A stretch of DNA of 64,000 nt from the NCBI RefSeq assembly GCF_009363115.1, contig NZ_CP045298.1, forward strand, positions 372,001-436,000, written 5' to 3'. Numbering within the stretch: the first letter of the stretch is position 1; each line of letters begins with the position of its first letter. This document shows, piece after piece, positions 17,087 to 26,269 of the stretch. Source of the DNA: Paenibacillus brasilensis (GTDB taxonomy: Bacteria > Bacillota > Bacilli > Paenibacillales > Paenibacillaceae). The notes under the pieces are model-generated. The model had not been told where the DNA came from and did not search any database. It saw only the letters and a list, made by a program, of their open reading frames with translations. A program made the translations under genes and the position numbers.

Positions 17087-17785
17087 TTAAATCGTATATT
17101 TTTCACGTGCGTTCTGTATTTTGGTAATATATTTTTGAGTTTCTAATGGAAGCTTATCCAGCATAGCCATCAATTGCTCATCAGTGCTTACACCAAGACG
17201 CTGCACCCGTCCAGGGCCTGCATTATATGCTGCCAAAGCCATATTTTCCTGTCCATTAAAACGTTTAATCTGGTAAGACAAATAACGAACGCCAGCATCA
17301 ATGTTTTGTGCAGGATCATATGGGTCACTAACTCCCAAACCTTGAGCGGTAGCATCCATAAGCTGCATAAGCCCTTTGGCTCCAGCTGAAGAAGTGACCG
17401 ACGGATTAAATGAAGATTCCGTATCAATAACCGCTTTAATCAAAGCTACCGGAACCCCGTATTTTTGGCTAGCCTCGTTAATCAAATCGTCATACGCAGT
17501 AGGCTTTGTAGGTCCGTCGCTTGCTGTACTGGAAGGGGCAGGGTATACCGCGAAAGGAGAAGCTGCTCCCTTCGAAGGTCCCAATTGGAGCCAAAGCAAC
17601 CCATTTTCATCTCGGGTAACATCGCTAGAATTCTCACGAGTTGCGGCGTCATCTGTATCCAACTGACCTACTTGCTCCAGCAATCCGGAAAAAGCATCCG
17701 TTGTGCCCGTTTGGGTTGTAGCACTCATATTATTTAACAGCTGCATGTCTAACATGGATTTGGACACGCGCGGATCAATTTGCAT
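17087..17785 (-). CDS. Lytic transglycosylase, SLT domain
   Basis: Cleaves the MurNAc-GlcNAc bond of peptidoglycan. 232 residues. Residues about 100-225 form a goose-type SLT domain: catalytic Glu in AVIDTESSFNP, then the GAKGLMQLM motif and the AYNAGPGRV motif. The first 95 residues are low-complexity and contain no clear signal peptide, which fits non-classical or spore-cortex-related SLT proteins in Bacilli (YjbJ-like). Upstream binding site is weak (GGGAAC). It is a single-gene unit with a terminator. Confidence 0.9.
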   Translation of the reverse strand: MQIDPRVSKSMLDMQLLNNMSATTQTGTTDAFSGLLEQVGQLDTDDAATRENSSDVTRDENGLLWLQLGPSKGAASPFAVYPAPSSTASDGPTKPTAYDDLINEASQKYGVPVALIKAVIDTESSFNPSVTSSAGAKGLMQLMDATAQGLGVSDPYDPAQNIDAGVRYLSYQIKRFNGQENMALAAYNAGPGRVQRLGVSTDEQLMAMLDKLPLETQKYITKIQNAREKYTI

Positions 17786-17881
17786 GTAGTGTTCCCAACT
17801 TTCTGTAGTTGTTGTATCCCAAAATAGTCGTTACTGCTAATGATACAACTTTTTGCTATGTACTGCCATACCTTTTAACGA

Positions 17882-17921
17882 AAAAAAGCTCCTGAACTGT
17901 CGAAAAGACAGTGGAGCTTTT
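17882..17921 (-). terminator. Terminator after the 17953 gene
   Basis: Minus strand AAAGCTCCACTGTC pairs with GACAGTTCAGGAGCTTT and ends in a T-run. Confidence 0.8.
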
Positions 17922-17952
17922 ATAATTAAACCTTTCTTATTCCTCTACAGGA

Positions 17953-18348
17953 TCAACGAACGAACGGGATAAAAGCGAAATAGCTCAATGTCGCGAGGGC
18001 ACCAAGTCCAATCGACCAAATCCCTGTCGTTTTGCTGCCATTTACATAAGCAAAAAAACCTAAAACTGCAGCAATTGGCCCCAATACAATAGACCACATA
18101 AACAGGGACGCAATTCCTGCGGCTATACCAATGTAACCGGAAATACGACCACTGTTATTTATAGCCTTCTGTTCACCCTTGTCATGATCTCGAGTTGCGA
18201 CTTTCGACCCGGGAGCCACTTCTGCGGCATATTCTTCATTGTGATTACGTCGCTTGGTGGAGTGCTTATCAATATGACGTGGGTAATCTACTCGTTCACG
18301 GCTAATATGCTCTTCATTTTGATGCTTTTCCGTTTTATGATCCTCCAT
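17953..18348 (-). CDS. Small membrane protein with charged N-terminus (DUF4190-like)
   Basis: 131 residues from the ATG at 18348, chosen because GGAGGTG lies nine bases upstream. The first 70 residues are highly charged and His/Glu/Lys rich (MEDHKTEKHQNEEHISRERV) and probably cytoplasmic; two hydrophobic helices follow (GYIGIAAGIASLFMWSIVLG and a second ending ALATLSYFAFIPFV), the first carrying the GPIAAVLGFFAY glycine-rich turn seen in DUF4190 proteins. Function unknown. It shares its direction with the DUF1540 gene, 44 bases upstream. Confidence 0.65.
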   Translation of the reverse strand: MEDHKTEKHQNEEHISRERVDYPRHIDKHSTKRRNHNEEYAAEVAPGSKVATRDHDKGEQKAINNSGRISGYIGIAAGIASLFMWSIVLGPIAAVLGFFAYVNGSKTTGIWSIGLGALATLSYFAFIPFVR

Positions 18349-18392
18349 AATACACTGCACCTCCAAATGCGAATGATTGACGTTATGAGTTT

Positions 18393-18620
18393 TTACAAAG
18401 ACTTTGGCTTAAAAGTATGGCAACAAGTGGCGGCAGACGTATCAGCTTTATCGCGTTCTTCTGAGCTGAAGCTTTCTCCTGCGTATTCTTCCTTAAATTT
18501 CTTACCGGCATGACCATCAACTTCAATCATGATCAAATCCGCCTTGCAAAAGTTGTTTTCTCCCCAATAATGGCAATTGGCTACGCTGCACTTAACTATT
18601 GGCTTGGCCTCTTGGCTCAT
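18393..18620 (-). CDS. DUF1540 domain protein
   Basis: 75 residues. The DUF1540 pattern of conserved Cys is present: IVKCSVANCHYWGENNFCKA at the N-terminus and TSAATCCHTFKPK at the C-terminus, suggesting a small metal-binding module. I take the ATG at 18620, six bases after GAGGTG; the GTG three codons upstream lies in the binding site. The family is common in spore formers but has no established function. Confidence 0.85.
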   Translation of the reverse strand: MSQEAKPIVKCSVANCHYWGENNFCKADLIMIEVDGHAGKKFKEEYAGESFSSEERDKADTSAATCCHTFKPKSL

Positions 18621-18698
18621 GATCATCACCTCGGATTCATTTTCCCCTCACTTACTCGCGCCTATGCGTATCTGTTATATGGCAGTTGGTGACATACG

Positions 18699-18755
18699 AA
18701 AAAAGCCGCTTTCTTCACCTCCTCCAAACTGGCAGGAAGCAAGAGAAAACGGCTT
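18699..18755 (-). terminator. Terminator after ypuI
   Basis: Minus strand AAGCCGTTTTCTCTTGCTT... pairs with ...AAGAAAGCGGCTT and is followed by TTTTCG. The loop is long, so it is moderately supported. Confidence 0.6.
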
Positions 18756-18804
18756 GCTTGTCTTGTTTTAGTTTTCGATTAAAAACGACCCACCTGTGAA
18801 ATGC

Positions 18805-19311
18805 TTAAACATGAGTACGGCGAGTCTGCATACGGCGCTGCGTCAGATAATCACTTTCATAATAAGTCAAATCATCACGCAGCTCTTCAAAATTTTTAGT
18901 GATGTCCATGATCACTTCGCGTGCGGCAGGCACAGGCGTTTTACGGAAGCGAATAGCATCTTGTCCCGTATAAGCATAGCGTCCATCCTCTGTGTAAGAT
19001 TCATTTTTGGGATAAAAAAAGCTGTTCACGCAGTCATGGTAAACGTTATACAATGCCTTTTCCGCAAAATCGACATCAAAGTTGGCCCGGCGCAAAGCCA
19101 CACCCAGCTTTTCATAAGATACTTCGGAAAAAACAAGGATATAGCGGAGGTCCGACAAAAAACCTTTATAAAAAAGTACGGACTCCTCATTTCCATCCAC
19201 AGCCAGCTCCGGCAGGGCATGCTCATTGAGGAATGTTTCCACACGTTTCACGACAGTTTTCAGTTTCTCCTGCGCCGACTCACATAATTTTTGTACGTTG
19301 ACTGCTGACAT
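18805..19311 (-). CDS. ypuI: YpuI family protein (DUF3907)
   Basis: 168 residues. Sequence throughout matches the YpuI/DUF3907 type of uncharacterised cytosolic protein found in Bacillales: a helical N-terminus (QEKLKTVVKRVETFLNEHAL) and the conserved middle FYKGFLSDLRYILVFSE and FFYPKNESYTEDGRYAYTGQ. ATG at 19311 is preceded by GGGGGAG. Adjacent genes give no functional hint. Recognition is by overall resemblance rather than a catalytic motif. Confidence 0.75.
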   Translation of the reverse strand: MSAVNVQKLCESAQEKLKTVVKRVETFLNEHALPELAVDGNEESVLFYKGFLSDLRYILVFSEVSYEKLGVALRRANFDVDFAEKALYNVYHDCVNSFFYPKNESYTEDGRYAYTGQDAIRFRKTPVPAAREVIMDITKNFEELRDDLTYYESDYLTQRRMQTRRTHV

Positions 19312-19497
19312 CAAGGCAGCTCCCCCTTATTTGTTGCTTGTTCATCAATTTGGTTACCCGAAAATAGTCCCTTCTAACCGAAAGAGCTGTAATTTTCAGT
19401 ATTTATCCTACCACAAATAAGCACTGAAAGGTATAAAAACATGCCAACCTCCTCACGCTAAACCATAAAATTATAAACACTTAAGGAGGACGGTCCC

Positions 19498-21378
19498 ATG
19501 TCTCGGCGAAAATGGTTAAAGCCCCTGCTCGGTGCAGCTGCCGGAGTGCTTGTCATCACACTAATGCTGCCTTCCCGTGATCACCGCCATACACCGCAGC
19601 CCAGTTATTCGACTAAAATGGTACCACAGCAAGAGAAACAACTCAAAAAGGGAATACTTGCTTTGGACGTATCCGCTACGGATTCACTCACTCGCATGGA
19701 TGCAAGACAGGATATTCAATACGTCATGCGGGAGCTTCATGGCAAAACCACTGATCAGAAAAGACGCTTTACCCGCAAGCTGCAGCAATCGCACAACCAT
19801 CTTCATACGTTACAGTGGATTCATACGCGTGACGGGAAAAGTACTACCTATACAGGCAGCAAAGCACAAACCCGTCTGCTGAGTCATCCTCAAATCAAAA
19901 GTAGTCTTGCTGCGGCTCGTCATTCCGTCATGCAAAATAAATCCTACGAATCCGCCGCTTTCGAGGTCGATGGCGGGAAATATTTTGTCATGGCCGAACC
20001 ATCGACAGACGGAACTTATGGCGTCGCCGCCCTGGTTAGCCAGCAAGTATTGCGTGATGTGGAGAAGCATCAGCGCAAGAATCTGCGTTTGATTCCCTAT
20101 CCAAAGGAAGGAAGCTACAAGGTCGAATCCGTACATCCCGACACCCTGCACGATGTTACCGTAAAAACCGGCCATGACAACGAAAATGCGAGCCATTATT
20201 TTGAAAATGAAATCGTCGTTCGCTTCCGTCACAATCCCGATCAACAGCAGCTGCGACAAATCGCAAAAGATTTGCACTGTAAGCCTGGTCGCAAGCTTGG
20301 TTACACCTACGTGTTTCATTCAGACAACATGAGCTACAAGGAGTTAAAGCAATACTTTTCAAGAAGATGGAGACCCCTTTATACAGAACCTCACTATATG
20401 TATCTAACTAATGAAAAAAAGCTATTCAATTTAGATGGAAATATTCCTAATGATTTGCTCTTTTCACGGTATCAATGGAATCTGCCAGCCACCGAAACCA
20501 ACCGGGGTTGGGGATTAAGCAAAGGCAGCAAGAATGTAGTCGTTGCCGTCGTGGATACAGGAGTGGATATGGATCATCCCGATCTAAAGGGGCAAATTAT
20601 TTCAGGCCATAACGTCGTCAAACCGTCTGAAAAGCCTTATGACGACGTTGGTCACGGTACGCATGTGGCCGGAATTATTTCTGCACTCGTGAATAATGGC
20701 GAGGGGGTGGCCGGCATGACGTGGTACAACAAGGTCATGCCGGTCAAGGTACTCGACCAATCCGGCTCCGGTACGACCTATTCTGTAGCAGAAGGTATCA
20801 TATGGGCGGCCGATCACGGGGCCAAGGTCATCAATTTGAGTCTGGGCAATTATGCACAAGCTGAATTTTTGCATGATGCAATCAAATACGCCTATGACAA
20901 AGACGTCGTGCTGGTTGCAGCTACGGGCAATGATAATACGGAACGTCCCGGTTATCCGGCAGCATACCCAGAAGTGCTGGCCGTTTCTGCTACAGATTCT
21001 TCCATGCACCGTGCCGCTTTTTCCAATTATGGGGATTATGTGGATGTCATGGCTCCAGGTGCAAGTATAGCCAGCACGTATCCAGGGAATCAATATGCCG
21101 CTCTGTCGGGCACTTCGATGGCCAGTCCACATGTGTCAGCGCTCGCTGCCCTGATTCGGTCAATTAACCCCGATCTAACCAATAAAGAGGTTATGGATTT
21201 AATGAGAAGTAACGTAATTGATTTAGGCACACCAGGACATGACAAATATTTCGGATATGGTCAAATTGATGTATATAAGGCGTTAAAAGCAGCACAACGC
21301 CCATATGTCCCTTTACAATTGTATCCACAGCATCTGAGCGACAAATTAAAATCTATTTTAAAGAAGCTGGAAATGTAA
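19498..21378 (+). CDS. Subtilisin-like serine protease (S8) with large N-terminal domain
   Basis: Secreted or membrane-anchored protease, 626 residues. A signal anchor covers residues 9-24. The catalytic triad is Asp353 (VVDTGVDMDHPD), His386 (GHGTHVAG) and Ser540 (SGTSMASPH), with oxyanion Asn478 in ATGND. Residues about 232-305 read like a fervidolysin-type propeptide (ENEIVVRFRHNPDQQQLRQI). The region between 60 and 200 has no place in ordinary subtilisins and looks like a PDC/Cache-type extracytoplasmic sensor fold (WIHTRDGKSTTYTG, then KYFVMAEPSTDGTYGVAAL). AAGGAGG precedes the ATG. Monocistronic with a strong terminator. Confidence 0.93.
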   Translation: MSRRKWLKPLLGAAAGVLVITLMLPSRDHRHTPQPSYSTKMVPQQEKQLKKGILALDVSATDSLTRMDARQDIQYVMRELHGKTTDQKRRFTRKLQQSHNHLHTLQWIHTRDGKSTTYTGSKAQTRLLSHPQIKSSLAAARHSVMQNKSYESAAFEVDGGKYFVMAEPSTDGTYGVAALVSQQVLRDVEKHQRKNLRLIPYPKEGSYKVESVHPDTLHDVTVKTGHDNENASHYFENEIVVRFRHNPDQQQLRQIAKDLHCKPGRKLGYTYVFHSDNMSYKELKQYFSRRWRPLYTEPHYMYLTNEKKLFNLDGNIPNDLLFSRYQWNLPATETNRGWGLSKGSKNVVVAVVDTGVDMDHPDLKGQIISGHNVVKPSEKPYDDVGHGTHVAGIISALVNNGEGVAGMTWYNKVMPVKVLDQSGSGTTYSVAEGIIWAADHGAKVINLSLGNYAQAEFLHDAIKYAYDKDVVLVAATGNDNTERPGYPAAYPEVLAVSATDSSMHRAAFSNYGDYVDVMAPGASIASTYPGNQYAALSGTSMASPHVSALAALIRSINPDLTNKEVMDLMRSNVIDLGTPGHDKYFGYGQIDVYKALKAAQRPYVPLQLYPQHLSDKLKSILKKLEM

Positions 21379-21393
21379 AATTTCTTTTGGGAA

Positions 21394-21428
21394 AAAGCAG
21401 CCATGTGTACAGCATGACTGCTTTTTTT
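21394..21428. terminator. Terminator between the protease and coat-protein genes
   Basis: AAGCAGCCATG...CATGACTGCTT hairpin followed by a seven-T run on the plus strand and AAAAA-flanked on the other, serving two convergent genes. Confidence 0.8.
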
Positions 21429-21436
21429 AGTCTTTC

Positions 21437-21667
21437 TTAACGCTTGGAGCTGCTGCGAACGGGACGCTTGCCAAGACTGCGAGTATGACAGCAGGGATCT
21501 CCAGGATCCTTTACACTCACTGGAAATACGTGGTGAGGTACAGGTACAATGTGCTTTTGATTAATAATTTCAATCGGATGAACCACAGGCACGACTTGTG
21601 GGAAAAATTGATGATTTACAAATTGGATCGGCGGACACACGATCGGGTCGTAAGGGCAATGACTCAT
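21437..21667 (-). CDS. CotD-like spore coat protein
   Basis: 76 residues, rich in Pro, Val and His, starting MSHCPYDPIVCPP with the repeated VVPVVHP / IVPVPHHVFP motif that matches the CotD family of inner-coat proteins. Two adjacent Cys (DPCCH) and a basic C-terminus (RPVRSSSKR) are further coat-protein features. The ATG at 21667 is taken because AAAGGAG lies nine bases upstream. It stands alone, as expected for a late mother-cell gene; I did not find a convincing sigma-K promoter. Confidence 0.7.
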   Translation of the reverse strand: MSHCPYDPIVCPPIQFVNHQFFPQVVPVVHPIEIINQKHIVPVPHHVFPVSVKDPGDPCCHTRSLGKRPVRSSSKR

Positions 21668-21810
21668 AATGTGCAACTCCTTTCGGTGAATTAATACAGC
21701 ATATTAAGAGGGAGTGGCCTGTGCTTGGATGTTTACCCCCCAATACAAATATCCCCTATAAAATAGGTTAAGCTAATTCATCAAACATCGGACAGCTTTT
21801 GAGCACACCA

Positions 21811-21857
21811 AAAACGTGTCTGGATCGCCCTTCGCAGCGATCATCCAGACACGTTTA
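21811..21857 (-). terminator. Terminator after the ABC exporter operon
   Basis: ACGTGTCTGGATCG pairs with CGATCATCCAGACACGT; a very strong stem followed by TTT on the plus side and TTTGGTG on the minus. Confidence 0.8.
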
Positions 21858-21919
21858 TCTTTTACTCTGATATGCTATTAGTGCTACTATCCTGCTTTCA
21901 AATAGGGACTACGCTATTT

Positions 21920-23770
21920 TCAAGATGCATGTTCAAACTGGCTATTGTATAGATCGGCATAGAAGCCGCCTTTAGCCAGCAACTCCTCATGGTTGCCCGT
22001 TTCGATAATGTTACCATCCTTCATGACCAGAATCAGATCGGCGTTCTTGATCGTTGAGAGCCGGTGGGCAATCACAAAGGAGGTTTTACCTACAGTCAGC
22101 TGGTCCATCGCTTGTTGAATCAGCAATTCCGTACGCGTATCGACCGAACTTGTGGCCTCATCCAGAATGAGCATGGGTGCATCTTCAATCATGGCTCTTG
22201 CAATGGTAATCAATTGCTTTTGACCGGCAGAGAGATTGGCTTTATCGTCCAGCATCGTATCATAGCCTTGCGGCAGTGTTTTAAGGAAGCTGTGCAGCCC
22301 TACCGCTCTACACGCAGCTTCCACCTGTTCATCGGTAACATGCTGTTTGGAAAAGACGATATTCTCACGGATCGTTCCTTCAAACAACCAGGTATCCTGC
22401 AACACCATACAGAATAATTCATGAATATTCTCACGTGTTAATTGGCTGATCGGGGTTCCGTCAATATAGATTTCCCCGCCGTTCAGCTCATAGAACCGCA
22501 TAAGCAAATTCACGAGCGTTGTCTTACCGGCGCCTGTCGGACCAACAATGGCAATTTTCTGACCAGCTTCAGCTTTCATAGAGAAATCCTTGATAATCAT
22601 ACGGTCTTCGTGATAACCGAAACGGACATGTTTAAATTCGATATTCCCTTTGGCGTTGTTCAGCTTCTCGGTCTTGTCGCTCTCATCCGCCAATTCTTCC
22701 TCACCCAGAAATTCGAATACACGTTCACTGGCGGCAGCTGCAGATTGCAGATTGGTTGCGGCCTGTGCCAGCTGTGACAAAGGCTGTGTAAACAGACGAA
22801 TATATACCATGAAGGCTACAATAGTTCCGATCGTTATAGTATGTTGATTCACCAGCAAAGCGCCCACGACACAGACCGCGACATAACCGAAATTCCCGAT
22901 GAACATCATGACCGGCATCATCAGGCCTGACATGAACTGGGACTTCCATGCATTTGTATATAAGCGGCCGTTAATGCCATGGAACACTTCCTTGGCTGCT
23001 TTTTCTCCATTATATACCTTGACTACGTTATGACCGGCATAGGTTTCTTCGATATGACCGTTGATCTGGCCAAGCTCCGCTTGCTGTGCTACAAAATATT
23101 TCTGTGAATGCTTCATAATCACGGTCATCAAGGAAAAACCGATCAACGTAGCCAGAATCCCGGTAACGGTCATGATCCAGTTCGTATACAGCATCATAAT
23201 CAGGGCACCCACGAAGGTTGCCAGCGCGCTGACAAGCGTGCCGAGACTGTTGTTTAACGTTTGACCGATGGTATCGACATCGTTGGTCACACGACTAAGC
23301 ACATTACCGTAGCTTGTAGCATCAAAATACTTCAAAGGCATATGATTGATTTTTCGGGACAGCTCTGTCCGCATCTTCTTTGTAAGACGCTGTGACACGG
23401 TTGCCGTAATGAAGCCTTGGAAATAGTTAAAGATAAGACCCAGACCATACAAAAGCACCAATACAAAAACAATCTTCTGGACAGCACTCACATCAACCCC
23501 TGTTACGATTCCTTCCTGGATCAGGTTGGCAATATCGCTGAGCTTATCCGGACCAATTACATTGAAGGCGGAACCGACCAGGGCCAGCACCATTGCGAGT
23601 ATAATTACGGGCACATAGGCCTTGCTGTAGGATAAGAGCTGGACGATGGTCTTTTTAAAATCATTCGCTTTTTCACCAGGAGCCATCCCCCTCGCAGGAC
23701 CTCCACCCATGGGACCTCGCTGTTTCATTTTCATATCCTGACTACCGACGGTGTGTTCATTCTTATCCAT
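21920..23770 (-). CDS. ABC exporter half-transporter, canonical ATPase site subunit (YfiC-like)
   Basis: 616 residues: six-helix type I transmembrane domain (about residues 55-340) and nucleotide-binding domain (375-605). Walker A GPTGAGKTT, Q-loop, Walker B with catalytic Glu MLILDEATSS and H-loop IAHRLST are intact, while the signature is LSAGQ instead of LSGGQ. The N-terminus MDKNEHTVGSQDMKMKQRGP is Met/Gly rich. It overlaps the preceding half-transporter gene by eight bases and would form a heterodimer with it, as in YfiB/YfiC or BmrCD multidrug exporters. GAAGGAGG precedes the ATG. Confidence 0.93.
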   Translation of the reverse strand: MDKNEHTVGSQDMKMKQRGPMGGGPARGMAPGEKANDFKKTIVQLLSYSKAYVPVIILAMVLALVGSAFNVIGPDKLSDIANLIQEGIVTGVDVSAVQKIVFVLVLLYGLGLIFNYFQGFITATVSQRLTKKMRTELSRKINHMPLKYFDATSYGNVLSRVTNDVDTIGQTLNNSLGTLVSALATFVGALIMMLYTNWIMTVTGILATLIGFSLMTVIMKHSQKYFVAQQAELGQINGHIEETYAGHNVVKVYNGEKAAKEVFHGINGRLYTNAWKSQFMSGLMMPVMMFIGNFGYVAVCVVGALLVNQHTITIGTIVAFMVYIRLFTQPLSQLAQAATNLQSAAAASERVFEFLGEEELADESDKTEKLNNAKGNIEFKHVRFGYHEDRMIIKDFSMKAEAGQKIAIVGPTGAGKTTLVNLLMRFYELNGGEIYIDGTPISQLTRENIHELFCMVLQDTWLFEGTIRENIVFSKQHVTDEQVEAACRAVGLHSFLKTLPQGYDTMLDDKANLSAGQKQLITIARAMIEDAPMLILDEATSSVDTRTELLIQQAMDQLTVGKTSFVIAHRLSTIKNADLILVMKDGNIIETGNHEELLAKGGFYADLYNSQFEHAS

Positions 23771-25526
23771 GTACGAGTTCCTCCTTCGAAAGCTGCGAAT
23801 AAGCGATCTCCTGATAGGTGCTGCAGTTCACCATCAGCTCTTCATGTGTGCCGTTCCCTACAATCTCCCCCTGTTCCAGTACGATAATCCGGTCAGCGTC
23901 CTTAATGGTGCCTATGCGCTGAGCAACAATGAGTGTCGTCGCATGGCCGGTTTCTTTTTTAAGAGCGGAGCGCAGAATCCGGTCTGTTCTGTAGTCCAGT
24001 GCCGAGAAGGAATCATCGAAGATATAAATCTCCGGCTGGCGGTAAATGGCACGCGCAATGGACAGACGCTGCTTTTGACCACCGGACACGTTCGCTCCAC
24101 CTTGTGAAATCCGTCCCTGATACTGACCATCCATTTTTTCAACAAATTCCGTGCCTTGGGCAATCTCTACGGCTGCTTTGACGAGTTTCTCCGAAGCTCC
24201 TGCTCTTCCGTCATCGCCATACGAAACGTTGGATGCCACTGTACCGCTGAAAAGCACGGCTCTCTGAGGGACGTACCCGATTTTGTTATGGAGTGCCTGC
24301 TGCTTATAGTTTCTGACATTCACACCATCCACGAGCACCTCTCCCTCGGTCACATCGTAGAAACGGGAAATCAGATTGACTACGCTGGTTTTGCCGCTGC
24401 CTGTTGCGCCAATAAAGGCAACCGTCTCGCCCCTTTTTGCCGTAAAGCTAATGTTGTGAAGCACGGGCTCCTCCGCGTCCGGATATTTGAAGCTGACATT
24501 ACGGAATTCCACCTGACCCATAACGTCCTCTTCTCCAGCCGTCTCATGTCCGTCAACGATGCTGGATTCGGTATTCAATACCTCCATGATCCGTTTCGCA
24601 GAAATCGAAGCTCGAGGCATCAGGAAGAAGATCATACTTACCATCATAAAGGCCATAACCACCTGCATCGCATAAGAGGAAAATACGACCATATTAGAGA
24701 ACAACGTAATGCGGTCCGACACGGCCGCTCCGTTAATCAGGTAAGCGCCAATCCAATAGATAGAGACACTCAGACCCGACATAATAAAGGTCATGCCCGG
24801 GCCAACCATTGCCATTAACCGGTTCGCAAACAGGTTTGTATTCATCAATTCGACATTGGCCTGCCCGAACTTCTCCTCCTGGTACTGATCGGCATTGTAA
24901 GCGCGCACCACCCGAAGCCCGGTCAGATGCTCACGTGTTACCTTGTTCAGATTATCGGTGAGACGCTGGATTTTCTTGAAACTTGGCAGAGCGAAAATAA
25001 CAATGACACTCAGCATCAGGGTCAGGACAGCCACGGCCCCTCCTGTAGAGGCGGTCCACTGCCAGTTTTTATCCGCGATTTTCACAATGGCCCACACAGC
25101 CAGAATCGGTGCCTTGATGATCACCTGCAGTCCTAGCGCAACCACTGTTTGAATCTGGGTAACATCGTTCGTGGAGCGTGTGATGAGGCTTGCCGTCGAA
25201 AAGCTGTTCATCTCTTCCATCGAGAAGGATAAGGTCTTATCAAAGACCATCGCACGCAGACGCATGGCCAGTCCTGCCGCCACCTTCGCCGCAAAATAGC
25301 CGACAATAATAGATGCAATCATACTGCCGACGGCACACAACAGCATGTAACTACCGGGGACCAGCAGTTCTGATATAGGTGTTCCTGCTGTTTGCAGCTT
25401 GGTTGTAATTTCTGCCATATAATCAGGCAGCTTCAGATCAAGCCATACCTGCACAACGATGAAAGCAAGGCTGAAAAGCACGAGCTTCCATTCATTTTTC
25501 TTGAGATATTTGAATATCTTCAGCAT
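23763..25526 (-). CDS. ABC exporter half-transporter, degenerate ATPase site subunit (YfiB-like)
   Basis: 587 residues with the same domain plan as its partner. Walker A GATGSGKTS and signature VSGGQKQR are canonical, but the catalytic Glu after Walker B is Asp (YIFDDSFSALD), the pattern of heterodimeric exporters in which only one of the two ATP sites hydrolyses. It is the first transporter gene after a marR gene, so the three genes probably form one regulated drug- or lipid-export operon. AAAAGGAGAGC precedes the ATG. Confidence 0.93.
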   Translation of the reverse strand: MLKIFKYLKKNEWKLVLFSLAFIVVQVWLDLKLPDYMAEITTKLQTAGTPISELLVPGSYMLLCAVGSMIASIIVGYFAAKVAAGLAMRLRAMVFDKTLSFSMEEMNSFSTASLITRSTNDVTQIQTVVALGLQVIIKAPILAVWAIVKIADKNWQWTASTGGAVAVLTLMLSVIVIFALPSFKKIQRLTDNLNKVTREHLTGLRVVRAYNADQYQEEKFGQANVELMNTNLFANRLMAMVGPGMTFIMSGLSVSIYWIGAYLINGAAVSDRITLFSNMVVFSSYAMQVVMAFMMVSMIFFLMPRASISAKRIMEVLNTESSIVDGHETAGEEDVMGQVEFRNVSFKYPDAEEPVLHNISFTAKRGETVAFIGATGSGKTSVVNLISRFYDVTEGEVLVDGVNVRNYKQQALHNKIGYVPQRAVLFSGTVASNVSYGDDGRAGASEKLVKAAVEIAQGTEFVEKMDGQYQGRISQGGANVSGGQKQRLSIARAIYRQPEIYIFDDSFSALDYRTDRILRSALKKETGHATTLIVAQRIGTIKDADRIIVLEQGEIVGNGTHEELMVNCSTYQEIAYSQLSKEELVHG

Positions 25527-25594
25527 TCTGTTGCTCTCCTTTTATCTGAAAATCTTAGGTGTTTGGTGCAATTTAATATGACCTGCATAGGAAT

Positions 25595-26005
25595 TCAGCT
25601 TTTAGAGACAATAAGCTTAATGAGTCTGATAAATTCTTTCGCATCTTGTTCGTCCAGCTTGCGAAGAATGCTCTCGGTCCATGCGATTCCTTCATTATAC
25701 TTGTCAATCATAAATTGCTTGCCTGAATCTGTAATACATACAATCACCTTACGTTTGTCGGTCACATCAGTACGGCGTACAACCAGACCTTTCTTCTCCA
25801 GGCTCTTCAGCGCCGTTGCTACCCGTCCCGTACTGACGGACAAGTATTCGCTCAAGCGGCCCGAGGTAACCCCGTCCTCATTGAAATTCAGACAGATGAG
25901 TATCCCCATTTCACCACGTGAGTAGTGCCCCCTCTCTTCTAATTGCGGCTTGTTCGTTTTGACAACATACTCGAATAGTTCTGTCGCTAATGCCTTATAA
26001 TCCAA
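25595..26005 (-). CDS. MarR-family transcriptional regulator
   Basis: 136 residues with a winged-helix domain: recognition helix region SGRLSEYLSVSTGRVATALKSL and wing VVRRTDVTDKRKVIVCITDSG carrying the conserved DxRxxxV-like pattern as DKRKVIV. The start is a TTG at 26005 with AAGGTG upstream. It is followed after 68 bases by the two ABC exporter genes and preceded by a perfect 21-base palindrome, which fits a repressor controlling its own operon. The inducing ligand cannot be deduced. Confidence 0.9.
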   Translation of the reverse strand: MDYKALATELFEYVVKTNKPQLEERGHYSRGEMGILICLNFNEDGVTSGRLSEYLSVSTGRVATALKSLEKKGLVVRRTDVTDKRKVIVCITDSGKQFMIDKYNEGIAWTESILRKLDEQDAKEFIRLIKLIVSKS

Positions 26006-26027
26006 TGGTCACAACACCTTCTGGCTT

Positions 26028-26048
26028 TTATCTTATACTATAAGATAA
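26028..26048. promoter_or_regulatory. Perfect 21-base palindrome, probable MarR operator
   Basis: TTATCTTATA-C-TATAAGATAA, 22 bases before the marR start codon. Dyad length and A/T richness match MarR operators. It also contains TATACT-like text that could be the -10 of the operon. Confidence 0.65.
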
Positions 26049-26269
26049 TAATGATGTCCGGGCAGAAAGTCAATTCGAGAAAATATGGAATACAAGAAGC
26101 ATCCTTTATCATCTCTACGGGAATCCTTCTAGCGAGAAACCAAGCATTTCAAGCTTGCACTGAACAATTACAAGGTTTAAGCGAAAATGATTTGTATGGT
26201 TGAATTTTTATTTGGAATCAGAATTTTTTCGGCTTTCGATCAAACCAATCAACTGTTATATTCTGTTGT

